64,000 nucleotides of DNA, taken from Ulota crispa. Its lineage: Eukaryota > Streptophyta > Bryopsida > Orthotrichales > Orthotrichaceae. Of this stretch, positions 11,115 to 22,069 are shown one piece after another (position 1 is the stretch's first letter; every line of letters starts with the position of its first letter). The notes under the pieces are model-generated. The model had not been told where the DNA came from. It ran no database searches and was given only the letters and a program-made list of their open reading frames with translations. The translations under genes were made by a program, and so were the position numbers. The stretch is from assembly GCA_963920765.1 (NCBI GenBank), contig OY987248.1, forward strand, positions 12,496,539 to 12,560,538. The letters are read 5' to 3'.

Positions 11115-11932
11115 TTAACCCCTAAACGTCCAGAACAGGGTTTTTTTTTAATTTTCTCACCAATGCTTGGGTGGCATTTTTTGAAAATGGTTTGTAGTTT
11201 GCTGACTTCGTTCCTATCTTGGTTGGAGTTGAAGGTGGCCTCAACTTATGGATTTTAGGAGCATCATGGGATTTTTTTGTAAGTAAAAATTATTCATTGG
11301 TCATTTTTTGAAAATATCCTTATAACCATTGCCATTACTTAAGTATTGTATTGAATTGGATTAGCAACACCTCAACAAAATTAAAATGCTTGAATAATTT
11401 TAAAATAATGACATTAGTTTTCAATTTGATAAAGATTTTATGAAAGCCTAGGCTGCAACGCAATTTTCATTATTGTAATTCAGCATTTTTTGAAAAAGTT
11501 CACCCTTTTTTTCCTATAGGCTTGAAGCTAGCCTTTTTTTTTTGAGGCAATTGGGCCTTATATTGTCCAAAAAAAAACACTAGTCCACAAGGACATTTTT
11601 TGTCCTTTGCTTCTAAAAAAGCATGATGTATGGCAAAAAAAAGCAGATTTTCATCTAATTTTTTCCCAAAAGTGATCGTAAACACATGCTCCATCATGGA
11701 AAGCAAAAAATGACTTCATCAAATACACTCATATTTTTAAACAATCTAAATTGTGAGAAGATCCATACTGTCCTTCTTGTAATTTTTGTGAGCTTAGCGT
11801 GTATTGTTAGTTCAGTTTTGCAACTAGCTGGACACTTGTTATACCAATCATAGTTCTGAAATCTTTGAAAACATTGTAGAAGTCACAATAGCAGGCTGGT
11901 CATGGGGATAAGCCTGACGTTTAAGGGCTAAT
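11115..11932. mobile_element. TTAA-family element (piggyBac-like MITE), about 820 bp
   Basis: Left end TTAACCCCTAAACGTCC; right end GACGTTTAAGGGCTAA, its reverse complement with a few changes. The element begins about 265 bp upstream of the minus-strand gene's ATG and so bounds its promoter. AT-rich, homopolymer-rich, non-coding. Confidence 0.55.
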
Positions 11933-12742
11933 GTGAAATTAAAAAGTTTTACTCATCATTTGCATGTGAGTAAGGAGGAAACAAATGACAGAGCCGTGTG
12001 AACAAGTGTGAGTGACATTTATATTCAAATTTGACAATTTCTTTATTTCAATGAGAATAGTGTTTAAGTGTATTTATGTATTTTTTGTATATGATTGAGT
12101 ATGATTTCTAGATAGTACTGATGAGGGTGATTTCAAATACGATATTCTATGTTAGTATTAAATTATTTTTTGAGTTTAAATGATTGTCAACAATCAATTA
12201 ACTATTATATTGTAAACAATCAACTGACTATTAAAGAAATGATTGAATTAGAGTGTTATTGTTGGACAACTCTATTTTGTGAGTGTAAAATAGTAAGTTT
12301 TGAGTGGTGAATCAAGATTCTATGAGCGGAAACCAATTTTGAACTCAAAAACTAAAAACATAGCAAGTTTTTCAAGAGATGAAAGTTTGTAATGCACAAT
12401 TATAGGATCTAGTATGTACACATAATTATAGATGAAATTTAGTTTTTTGATAAAAAAAAATTAGGCTTGCAGCTCAAGGCTCTTAAGTACGCTAGTAGCA
12501 CATTTCTTGGTGTGTTTTTAGTGCTAATCTATGTTCTTTAGTTCTTACATCTTTCCTAATTTATTGTCTTAGCCTAATTCTCGTGTTCTTTTTAATAATA
12601 TGAGATTAGTTCATTTAAACTTCCTTAAAATCTAATTGATCTTATATTGAGTTTTTTTTCTAATTATTTGAGAAGAAGTTTACACCTCTAAGCATCTAGC
12701 ACATTCATAAAAACAAAATAAGGAGAACCTCTACACAACGTT
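11933..12742. other. AT-rich intergenic DNA, nothing recognised
   Basis: No coding frame of weight. The words 'gtcaacaatcaattaactatt' and 'gtaaacaatcaactgactatt' form a small local duplication near 12187-12233. Confidence 0.5.
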
Positions 12743-12973
12743 TTAACTTAGCCCTTAAACATCTAAGCGTGCTGTTGCGACCAATACAATATGAGGTATT
12801 TTTCTTGTATTTGGAATGGATCCACACTTTTACTACATTTGAGATCAACAAAAAAATTGGAATATAAATCAAGACTTTCCTAGTGAACTATTTGAGATCT
12901 TGAAACTTTTTGATGATAGTATATGCCAATTATACGGCAATGTATCTATGCCCTAGGGACACTTAAGTGTTAA
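12743..12973. mobile_element. Short TTAA-type MITE, copy C2
   Basis: Same inner phrases as C1 and C3 (gaccaatacaatatgaggta, tatttggaatggatccacac, tctatgcccta). TTAA at both edges; ends CTTAGCCCTTAAACATC and GGGACACTTAAGTGTTAA are degenerate versions of the CCCTAAA-type terminus. Confidence 0.75.
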
Positions 12974-13785
12974 AAAACACTCCCACAAAGTAGAGTTGCA
13001 AAAATTAGAATTGGAGCTCATAATCAAATCTTCATTGCGTTTTATTTGCCTTTTTTTTACTTAGATTTAATAATCAAATGCTCAAAACTCACAATTACAA
13101 GTACATACATAACAAACCTCAATCACGCCCAAACTATTTGAAACTATGTCTTATACTTAAATTGTTGATATTACCGCTTACTTTAGTGAGTGCAATTCCT
13201 TGAAGCTTCATTGTATAAAGTTCCAATATCAAATGCTATTTTGAAACCTAATTTTTCTTTTGTAATTGTACAGAAATTTTAGTTTTTTATATTTACACAA
13301 GAAACGCTGTGCTTTTTATTAATGAAATATGTTTTTGTCAGTTTACGAAAACAATGATAAGTATAACCAAAGACATCCAACAAATTACAGAATTTACCAA
13401 AGATGAAGAAAACAATATATAGTGGTATTGAATAATTTTAAGAAACCTCTTTATTTATTAATCATGATTTCTTTGGCCATGTCCTTATACCAAACCTTGA
13501 AAATAAATTATCACTATTGAACTAAACTTAACCCTTACAGTACAACCCAAGAAGATGAGTTTTCCTTAGAACCTTTTCCATCTAGTTAATTCCCATTCAA
13601 ATATATAATTGACTGTACTATTTGTAAGATAAGAATGGAAGATAAGAGGTGTTAAAAACTGAAGAGTATAAAAGAAGAAATAGTAGCAGTATTAGAAATA
13701 GAAAATAAATAATTCAAAACACAATTAGGAGGCCTTCAAAGTCACTACAAGTCCACCACCATTCTATTGTCATTCCATTGCCATT
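12974..13785. other. AT-rich intergenic DNA, nothing recognised
   Basis: No coding frame or clear repeat ends. The last 50 bp contain 'ccaccattctattgtcattcc', which reappears after the next element (14702-14755), so that element interrupts a small ccattctatt-type repeat. Confidence 0.5.
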
Positions 13786-14699
13786 TTAACCCTTTGAGGA
13801 CCACGTGGTCATATTTTGGTCGTTAGGAGTGGTTTTTGGCATGTAGGTTGAAATCGCTCAATAATTTGGAATTTGGTCTTGAAGTACGCATGTGATCACA
13901 AGAATTTTGCATCCATCTAAAAAAATAACAATGTAATTGGGTATATGAGTTGATAAATAATGGTGTTTATACAGCATGGCTTCAAAATACATATCCAATT
14001 TTTGTCAAAGATGGATCAAAGCAACAACACAATACATCAAGTATGCAAGAAGAATGTCAAATTTCAATTGCACAATTCTAAAAATTCAAATTGCTTAAGA
14101 AATATGCTTGTATTGTTTTCCTATATGGTAGTAGTATAATTATAGTTTTTGAAGATCTATTAAAATAGTGTTGTCATTTTGGCTTTAGAATTTGTCATCT
14201 TACATTTAAGGTCAATTCTTGATTGTTTTCACCAATTGGATTTTCCAAAATAATTATCAAATTTCTTGTAGAACTATTTTAGGGTAGCAAAGAAAGTGGG
14301 GTTTTTGACCCTTTTTTTCCACTTAGCGACACCTTGTGATTGCTATTTTTGTTTATTTTGTATGAAACTACTCTTGTTGAAAAGGTGGAAAACCCTGCTT
14401 TTTAGAAATGTAAGGCTCTTTCCAATCAAAACTTGCATGAAGCGTTAACATCCAAAACTAAACAAGAATGAAACACAAAAGATTTTCCGCATACGGTTCA
14501 CTCAATCATTATAATAGTTCACCTCCAACGGTAAATTTAGCTGAAATTTTGGTATTTTACAATAAACAAGGTTTACTTCCCATTTATACGGTTGGATTAT
14601 TGAAAATGGATCCATATTTGAGTCAATTCCAAATCTATGCTTACAGCCCCTGTTTTTCAATGGATTCTCTGAAAATGGGTATGGTCGTTAAAGGGTTAA
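13786..14699. mobile_element. TTAA-family element, 914 bp
   Basis: TTAACCCTTTGAGGACCAC at left; GGTCGTTAAAGGGTTAA at right. It splits a short 'accattctatt' repeat that continues on both sides. The frame at 14468-14770 crosses the element end and is not a gene. Confidence 0.65.
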
Positions 14700-16221
14700 T
14701 ACCATTCTATCATCCTACCACCATTCTATTACCCCCACTACCAATTACCACCATTGTATTCTCAGTTTAGAAGAAAAGTGTTTGATTTGAGGTGCTTTCA
14801 AGTTATACAAAGCTGCATAGTGCCAAAAGGATGCCATTGCTGACTGGATGAATATGACATACTCACAAGTACAAAGTACAAAATTTGCACTTGACAAGAG
14901 TTGAAGGGATATGGAGAAGTAATAGACTCTTTAGATTTGAATTCCTTTCGTCTACCTTATTTTTGTTTTAAATTTGTTTGTTTTACATTTGATAAGAATT
15001 ACTAAAGGAATGAATTGTGTGAAGAGGGTTTAAGTGAAAGATCCATCTATTAGTGTCGTGTTGTAATTTTCTATTTAAAATATTGGTAATTTATAATACG
15101 TGAAAATGTTTCATCGCCACATATAATGATATTTTTGGAAATCTTGGAAACAAATTAATACTCATGTTTCTGAAGCGCAACAACCAAAGAAATTAACACT
15201 ACTTTTAACTAGTGATTAAGATAACTTTAATTTTTTACTAAACAAAAGAAGACATTTCCAAGCACACTTTCATTATATATAAAAATCTAATTATGCTTTT
15301 ATAAATAAATCAATTTCTCACAATAATGTGTACTTTGGATTCTAGCGCATAAAAGCTTTATAATCGGTTGTTAATTTGTTATTGCAGTTAACCTCTGTTT
15401 TGCCTTAATTTATGAATTAGCATTTAAAATCAATTATATTTCAAATTTGTTTAAATCAAATAAATGACATGTTTAATAAATTGCAGATTGTTCATTTAAT
15501 TATGGACTTTGTATGTCCTACAAAATTGCTAAATTGGAAGATCTTTTGCATGTAGCTTTAGATATTTTGCATGCATTTTATGGTTTGGATATATGTATCT
15601 CCCAATATTTGCAAGTGTCTTCTGATGTTTTGCAAAGTAGGAAAGCAATGCACTTTTGAGACTATTGCTTGAATTTTGGATAGTCCATAAGTACTTGATC
15701 ATGGTGTATTAATATACTATATACAAGAATAAGAATTACATTTTAAGCAAAAATTGGGTATTACCAATTCATGAAAGCTTATTCAATCTCTACATATGAT
15801 TGATATACAAGGACTTATAGGGATTATCACATCATAAAATTCAAAAGTGTATCCATAATAACATCACATGAAATTTCACATATGTAAGCATCATATTCAT
15901 AAGTTTATAATTCATGATCAACATTTTTATGTCTAATTATAATTTGTTACAAATGTAAAATGCATCATGACATATGGGAAAACATGATAACATTGAACAT
16001 TTTTAAAATGGAAACATTTGCATTTGAATGATCACATCCATTATTTAATGTCTACAACTCTACAAGGTCTATTGGACAACAACTTTTCATTCGTGTTCAT
16101 CTTAAACAGTTGTAGATGGTGGGATTGGTGGCTTGGACAATTGTATATTGTGATTTCTCTTTTTGTTTGCTTTTGTTGAGCTTTGTTTCTATCAGTTTAA
16201 AACATTTTGTTTGAACATTTA
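14700..16221. other. AT-rich intergenic DNA, nothing recognised
   Basis: No convincing coding frame, RNA gene or paired repeat ends. Confidence 0.5.
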
Positions 16222-16471
16222 AACACTATTTTTTGATAAATTGGGAAAACGATACATCTTGGGACTTTTGAATTTTACATTTTTGAGAGTATTTTGATGA
16301 TTTAAACTTCAGAGTGAATTTTATGATGATTTTTTCAAGATCTTCCATCAACGATGTAGGATCTTGAAGGAGTTAAGTAAAACTCACTTTAAATTGTTAA
16401 AACATTCTCACAAATGCAAAATTCAAAAGTCCCAAAATGTATCTTTTTCTCAATTTATTAAATATGGTGTT
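16222..16471. mobile_element. Palindromic MITE, family J copy J1
   Basis: Left 'aacactattttttgataaa' plus 'ttgggaaaa'; right 'ctcaatttattaaatatggtgtt'. The arms match over much of their length (gggacttttgaattttacat against its reverse complement), folding at about 16345. The family terminus is AACGCCATATTCATTAAATT followed by GGGAAAA. Confidence 0.75.
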
Positions 16472-16595
16472 ACTTTGTTCACTGACATTTGTTTTGACGT
16501 TTCTTTGATCATTCAATGTGCTTGATACTTGATACTTAATAGCAAAAATATAAACTATCTTGTGTTTTTATATATTAGTGTTTCTAGAACAAGTA

Positions 16596-16873
16596 AACGC
16601 CATATTCATTAAACTGGGAAAACCAGATTCTCAAGTTGTACTTCACCTTAAACCTAGTGTTTCTCTTTAAAATGTTTAAAACGCCAAATTCAAAAGTATC
16701 AAATTTGGTCTGAGCAACTGAGATATTGTCCCTTGCAAATTCCTCTTCTCAAGTGAGGATGCGTGTACCCAAAAAAATGCTCTTGAAACCTAAAGCTTGG
16801 TTTAAGGTGATCACCTTAAACCTAGTGTATTCCCAAAATGGGTGTTTCTTCCCAAATGAACAAATATGGTGTT
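16596..16873. mobile_element. Palindromic MITE, family J copy J2
   Basis: Starts AACGCCATATTCATTAAACT and ends with the reverse form 'aacaaatatggtgtt'. The inner phrases 'caccttaaacctagtgt' occur in both orientations. Closely related to J4 in the HD-Zip intron (both hold 'caaattcaaaagtatca'-like and 'ctgagc' phrases). Confidence 0.7.
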
Positions 16874-17242
16874 AGTAATGAATGGTTGAACGCAGTAAGA
16901 TTCTTTGCATTTAGTTGTTGTTGGATTTACGCTAAGTATACAGTATGCATTCATTCTTCCTTAGTGGCAACTGGCAAATTAGTTTGGTATTTGCTTGAAC
17001 TCAATAAGGTCAAAAGTAAGTAATTTTTAAGAAAATGTCATATTCAATTACGTCATTTTGAACAACACATTTTCAATAATAATTTATGCACACCACAATT
17101 GTTGCTTTGAGCAAGATTTGTCTGTCACATAGACAAATTTGTCTGTCCACTCTTGTTTTTAGGGTATTTTTAGGATTTTTGACCTAAAAAAGGAAAAATT
17201 AAACTACTATTTATTAGTTTTTACTTTTTACTATGTGATAGG

Positions 17243-17400
17243 AACTTGTTATTTATTAAATTGGGAAGAAAGTGATAATTTGGAACTTTTGGATTTTATG
17301 TTTTTTTAAGAGTATTTAACATATACTCTTTAAAAAAAAACCCCCAAAAATCCCAAGTTAATGAGTTATTACTTTTTCCCAATTTAATAAATAATGCGTT
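17243..17400. mobile_element. Palindromic MITE, family J copy J3
   Basis: 158 bp; left 'aacttgttatttattaaatt' then gggaa, right 'ttcccaatttaataaataatgcgtt', fold centre near 17325. Confidence 0.65.
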
Positions 17401-17462
17401 TATTAGTTTATGGTTTTACATGTTTTAACTTCATGTTGGCAACCATGAGTGTCACTAACACG

Positions 17463-18056
17463 TACTCCCTCTGTCCCAATATAAAACTCCAAATTAGGCA
17501 GAGTTCTTGTCCCACTAAAAAGCTCCCTTTTGCTAATTTCAATAGCTGAATTTTTTTTTGTCATGTCCAATGATCTCATGGGGGCAAGTTAAGCAATTAA
17601 AGAGCATTCCTCTCCTAACAAGCTTGGCCTTGCCCGGCATATGAGGTGCCATTGTTGCTACTAATCTTTAAATCATCAGTAATGAGGAGCTAGCAACATG
17701 TACAAACTACAAATATAGTACTTTTTGCATGGAATTTGGGTGCCCAAACAACAACATCAAAGTTGGAGATTTTGCACTAATTTGGTAGATGGTATATTGA
17801 TTCTAAAACACATGTGTCAATAGTAAAAAGACTAAAACAATGAGGAGCCAGCAGCCTTCACAAACTATGCACAATTATGGTACTTTTTGCATGGAATTTG
17901 GGTATCTAAATGACAACATAAAAACTTGAGATTTTAAAGATATATGGTAGGTGGTATATTGATTCTAGAATGCATTTGTCACTAGCATAATGACTAAAAT
18001 ACAGTTAATCCCTCATAGAGAAATTTTTGGAGCTTTATAATGGGACAGAGGGAGTA
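17463..18056. mobile_element. Stowaway-like MITE, copy A3
   Basis: TACTCCCTCTGTCCCA at left and tgggacagagggagta at right, perfect 16-bp inverted ends including TA. 594 bp with the same internal duplication as A1 ('gtgcccaaacaacaacatc' block repeated as 'gtatctaaatgacaacat'). Reverse orientation relative to A1. Confidence 0.92.
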
Positions 18057-18586
18057 CAAAGTAAGTGTTTTTTTATCATTTTTTGAAATCAATTGTGAAT
18101 TGACTACATTGAAAATTGGATGGACATGAGCTCAATTAGACACTTTGGGCGGACAGACGGGCGGATAAACAAGCGGTCCTATGTAATAACCGTGATGCCC
18201 ACAACCCACATTTCTTGAATTTGAGTGATGAGATATCCAAAATCATCATGTAATGATGTAAGTATGTAACTAGATGTTGAACAGTATGAGTAATGCATAC
18301 CAATTCTTTTGTAAAAATAATTGTTTTTAAAACATCTACGGTTAAAACTTTGACGGTTTGACTTTGACCATTCACTAAAATACCACATTCTATAACTATT
18401 TGAATTGCTTTCATACTTGCCAACAACATGGAAAATTAATATTTTGGCGGTTGGAATAATTGCATGGGAATGATTACAAAGAAGAACCATACCCTAGAGG
18501 AAAAAGCGGCAGTTTTGGGTGTCCTACACTCCTACACCTTACAATGACCATGCCTAACGGAACACCAATCATGACAGTTGGGGTTG
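18057..18586. other. Intergenic DNA, nothing recognised
   Basis: Overlapping open frames on the minus strand (18136-18490) lack composition or likeness suggesting a protein. The sequence becomes GC-richer towards 18.6 kb. Confidence 0.4.
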
Positions 18587-18975
18587 TTAAAACCAACTGA
18601 CAACTCTGCGGAAATCACTAACTTCGTTAGAGCGCCGCTTTTCCTCATCCAAAGCATGAAGAAAAACACCACCAAGCGCACACTTGCGGTCATTCCAAGC
18701 TTCTTTTTTTTTTGCTACTGAGTTGTCTCTACGAGCCGAGGGGCCATGAACTGGCGGGCGGGTGAGCAAGTCCTTCGAGATCTCAGCGATGGAGATGCCT
18801 GAGCACATTTTTCTTGAACTGAAGCTAGGGCTGTGACAAATCTAGCTGAGTTGCTGGGGATTCGGAGATCCACGTTGGAAATCAGTCCGGCTTTGTAGAG
18901 TATTAGAGTTCCATTGGCCCGGAACTGGAGAGATGGAGGTTTCATGTGGCTCTCCTTGGACATCGTGACCACCAT
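18587..18975 (-). pseudogene. Two overlapping coding-like frames, possible decayed or spliced gene
   Basis: Minus strand. A first frame (18975-18715) starts MVVTMSKESHMKPPSLQF with clustered ATGs and continues LYKAGLISNVDLRIPSNSAR, then ends just before a run of ten A. A second frame (from about 18808 to the stop at 18587) reads EISKDLLTRPPV, then KKKEAWNDRKCALGGVF and HALDEEKRRSNEVSDF. Both look protein-like and GC-rich beside AT-rich surroundings, and the stronger half of each lies where the other is weaker. They could be one gene with a frame slip near the A-runs, two exons, or a chance GC-rich stretch. No family recognised. Confidence 0.35.
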
Positions 18976-20026
18976 ACCGGTACTGTAGTGTAGTGGGAGT
19001 GGGATTAGCCTAAAGGACTAAGCGGATTATGCGGATTATGTGGATTATGCGGTTTGATCTGCGCCCATGCTCGATTCCAGCTCATTCGTAAACATGCTAA
19101 TAAAAGCGCCGGGTTTGATTGAATGTCTAATTTTCAGGTCTAAATTTTGACCAATACAGTACATGCATGCAGAGTAGCTCATTTATGTCAAAGACGTGTA
19201 CATAGTTATAGTGTCACATCACAGTTTGGCTGAGTGACTCTCGTTCACAGCGATGCACCAGCTGAAACTTTAACGCGTTGAGAATTCAATTTCAACAGAC
19301 AAAGTCCTACGCTAGTAGTAGTAGTACTACTGTGGCCAAGCATCAATCATACTTCCGAAATGTTACAACGTACTATCATACCTAGGGACTAGATCGACCA
19401 GCTCATGTACAAATAGATATCTCGATCTAGCCTGCCAGCATGGCAGTGATGGACTGGTGGCGCATGCATGCATGAATGAATGAATGATGAACCAGGTTCA
19501 ATACCAGCTACCAGAAACATTTAATTTTATCGATACATTTGCTAGTAGTATACATAAAAACATTCTGCATGAGTAAGAGTTGGACTAATTATACCCCTGG
19601 GTGGTGGATGAGTGAGCCAGCATCATCGAGTAATACTAACAACCAGCTAGCTAGACACTAGACAGCTATAATTGCAAAAAAAAAGGGCAGCCAGGCTCCT
19701 CTTTGGCTAGAGAATGTCATAATAATTAAAAGTCCGCTAGATTGAACTAGAAGAAAAAAAACCGAGTAACGATTGCTGCAGATGAGTAATTCTAGCTAGA
19801 ACTAGATGCCTACGTTGAACGTCCACCACCAAGAAAAATGTACTGCATGCAATGAAGCCGACGACTGTCATAAGGCATGACCCCCAACCACTGATATTTA
19901 ATTCTTGTCGTTTGTTGAGATGTTAAGGTCGTCTGCTCGACATTGGCGATGCTGCAACAACACAACAAAGTCGGTGGGCAGGCGATCGATCGCATTCTCT
20001 AGCGCCGGGACGACATGTAACTATGT
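18976..20026. other. Intergenic DNA 3' of the HD-Zip gene
   Basis: Less AT-rich than the repeats. Holds small simple repeats: three near-copies of 'gcggattatg' at about 19020-19050, (AGT)n near 19312-19330, and 'gcatgcatgcatgaatgaat' near 19461-19485. No gene recognised; part is probably the 3' UTR of the HD-Zip gene. Confidence 0.45.
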
Positions 20027-22069
20027 TCATGAGTTGCGCAACTTTTTACACGAGTTGCAGAGCGACATCTGGAGCAGAGGCCCACTGCTGTGCTGCGCCA
20101 GTTGCCGGCTGTCGTAACCCATCCTCTCAGTCTGCATCACAACAACTCATGTCAATAAGCGCTTTCACCACCTTGAACCTCACATTCCAGAAAACGGCAA
20201 TTTTAATAAAACGTGACAGGTGCAGTTTCGTAAGAAGCAACGCCATATTCATTGAATTGGGAAAATATTGGGTACCATTTTGTACCTCACCGTAATCCAA
20301 AATAGCCACCTTAAACCAGATTCAAAGTATCAGATTCAATCTGAGCCACTAAGATTTTTCCCCTCGCAAATCGGATTAAGGTGACCACCTTAATCCTTCA
20401 AAAATCCCACTCTGTAAGCTTTTTCCCAATTTAACTTGTCAAGCTTAGCCTGACAAAGAATTCTTCAATATACGCCAGTCCAAGTTTTCAAAGCTACAAG
20501 CACTTGATCGCCACAATCTGAAGCAATGAATCACGCCATTTTATAGAACGTGACCATATTAAGGTAGGTATACCCATTTTCGACCCTCTACTCAATTCCG
20601 TCATTATGTGCCCGTTGTGATCATATTAGACCTGAAATGATCACCCTAGGTACATAGTGACGGATTTGGGTAGAGGGTTAGGAATGGGTATGCTTACCTT
20701 GGTGATGAAATTCTAGATTACGATTGCACTCTGACTCATCGCTAATCGATATCTAGTAACTGTGTACATTCCTGGACGAGAAGTTCTTCATTACTAAACG
20801 AGTAAACGGCCACCAAGACGGAAAATCGATGATAGATAGTGAATCTGTGAATGGTTAAGTTCGAATGTGAACTCGCGTTACTTGCTGATGAGCAGGTATG
20901 AGGCTATGAGCGTGGTAGATAAAAGCATGGGAAAAGAGAACTTCAAAGTTGCGAAAGGGTCAGTGCGACAGGAGAATGATCGTCTGAGACTGGTTGGTTG
21001 GAGAAGTTTGGAATGGGTTACATACCTGGATGAGGTAGCTGAGATGGTGATTCTCTACGATGAGGTCCTGGCAGCGCTGCCGAAGCACCTCGCAGTCGGA
21101 CTCGTTGCGCCTGGCTTTGCCACGTGCTCGCCGGTTCTGGAACCAGACCTCCACTTGGCGAGGTTGCACACCCAACTCCATCGCCAGCGTGCTCTTCTGG
21201 TGCGCGTTCGGTCGCTGCAGCCTCTCGAACGTGTCCTCCAGCACGCGCAGCTGCGCTTTTGTGAACCTTAACTTCTGACTGGATCCTGCATCATCACAAT
21301 ATTTAAAGCAACACAAAAGTTCTCAGTATCCGTTTCTTATGCAATTCCCTGTGTTAGAAACTCTCGGTTGTCAAACCAACCTTCAAACTAAGACATATGT
21401 ACACATCACTTGCTGAAAACGAAAGCTTCACAAGTGGCTAAAGAGCCTAAAGTTGAGATTCGGAGGGCAATGTGTGAGACTCGCAGGGAAAGACATGCAG
21501 ATTTGCCATTACAGGAAATCCTGGTGCTTGCGGCGTTGCAGATGAGATGATCTAGGACGAATTATCAACAGGTCAATCCCCACCCTAAAAATCCTAGTAC
21601 TTGCATTCTGATGTACGAAGTAGAACCACCTACAACAACAAAACTATACTCGTGTTGTACTTGGCAGATGTAACAGGTTAACATTCATTCCAAGGACTTG
21701 ACTGTACAGGAAACCCAAGGACTCCTTAGAATTATTTGCTTCACATTTGGAGAGTATGTTAAGTAGAGTAATTATACCCTCGTCATCGTCATCGTACTCT
21801 CCACTGGCATCGCTGGATCGGCCAGGAAACACCGATCGCAGCATCTCCCGCTGCTCCGCCAGTGTCAGTGCACTGGATAGTGAAGATTCATCGCAATCGC
21901 AACTCCCCATGTTGCCTGACGAGTATTCCTGTAATGACAACCCAGAATCGCCACTGGTAAAATTCAGAAACTTTCGATCTACAATCACGTCTCTGTCTAC
22001 TCTCTGTAAGTTATTTGGCCAGAAAGTCTGAACTGAATCTGAAATCCATGCATTCTCCAGTGTATGCAT
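20027..22069 (-). CDS. Class II homeodomain-leucine zipper (HD-Zip II) transcription factor
   Basis: Minus strand, three exons: 22069-21778, 21285-21026, 20131-20027; 218 residues; donors G|GTATAA and CAG|GTATGT, phases consistent. Exon 1 is an acidic N-terminus with a short LxL motif (GLSLQ, 43-47) where class II members carry an LxLxL repression motif, ending EYDDDDE. Exon 2 holds the homeodomain (about 102-161; FTKAQLRVLEDTFERL, then RQVEVWFQNRRAR at 140-152) followed without gap by the zipper with leucines 165, 172, 179; the join NESDCEVLRQRCQDL matches the class II pattern TEVDCE-L. Exon 3 ends LCNSCKKLRNS, the counterpart of the class II CPSCE redox motif. Class II proteins bind CAATNATTG-type sites as dimers and mostly repress. 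The start is the first in-frame ATG; an in-frame stop lies near 22153. The helix-3 flank RGKARR and the short zipper are divergent. Confidence 0.85.
20239..20440. mobile_element. Family J MITE, copy J4, in intron 2 of the HD-Zip gene
   Basis: Starts AACGCCATATTCATTGAATT then gggaaaa and ends 'tttttcccaatttaactt'. Inverted inner words 'caccttaaacc' and 'ggattaaggtgaccacctta'. Lies wholly in the intron 20132-21025. Confidence 0.65.
20555..20704. mobile_element. Short palindromic MITE (hairpin) in intron 2 of the HD-Zip gene
   Basis: Arms of about 55 bp: left 'ggtaggtatacccattttcg', 'accctctactcaattccgtc'; right 'gacggatttgggtagagggt', 'atgggtatgcttacctt'. The loop is near 20630. No coding capacity. 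Confidence 0.7.

Noticed and set aside
20867-21271. 134-residue plus-strand frame
   Set aside because: Antisense shadow of the homeodomain exon.
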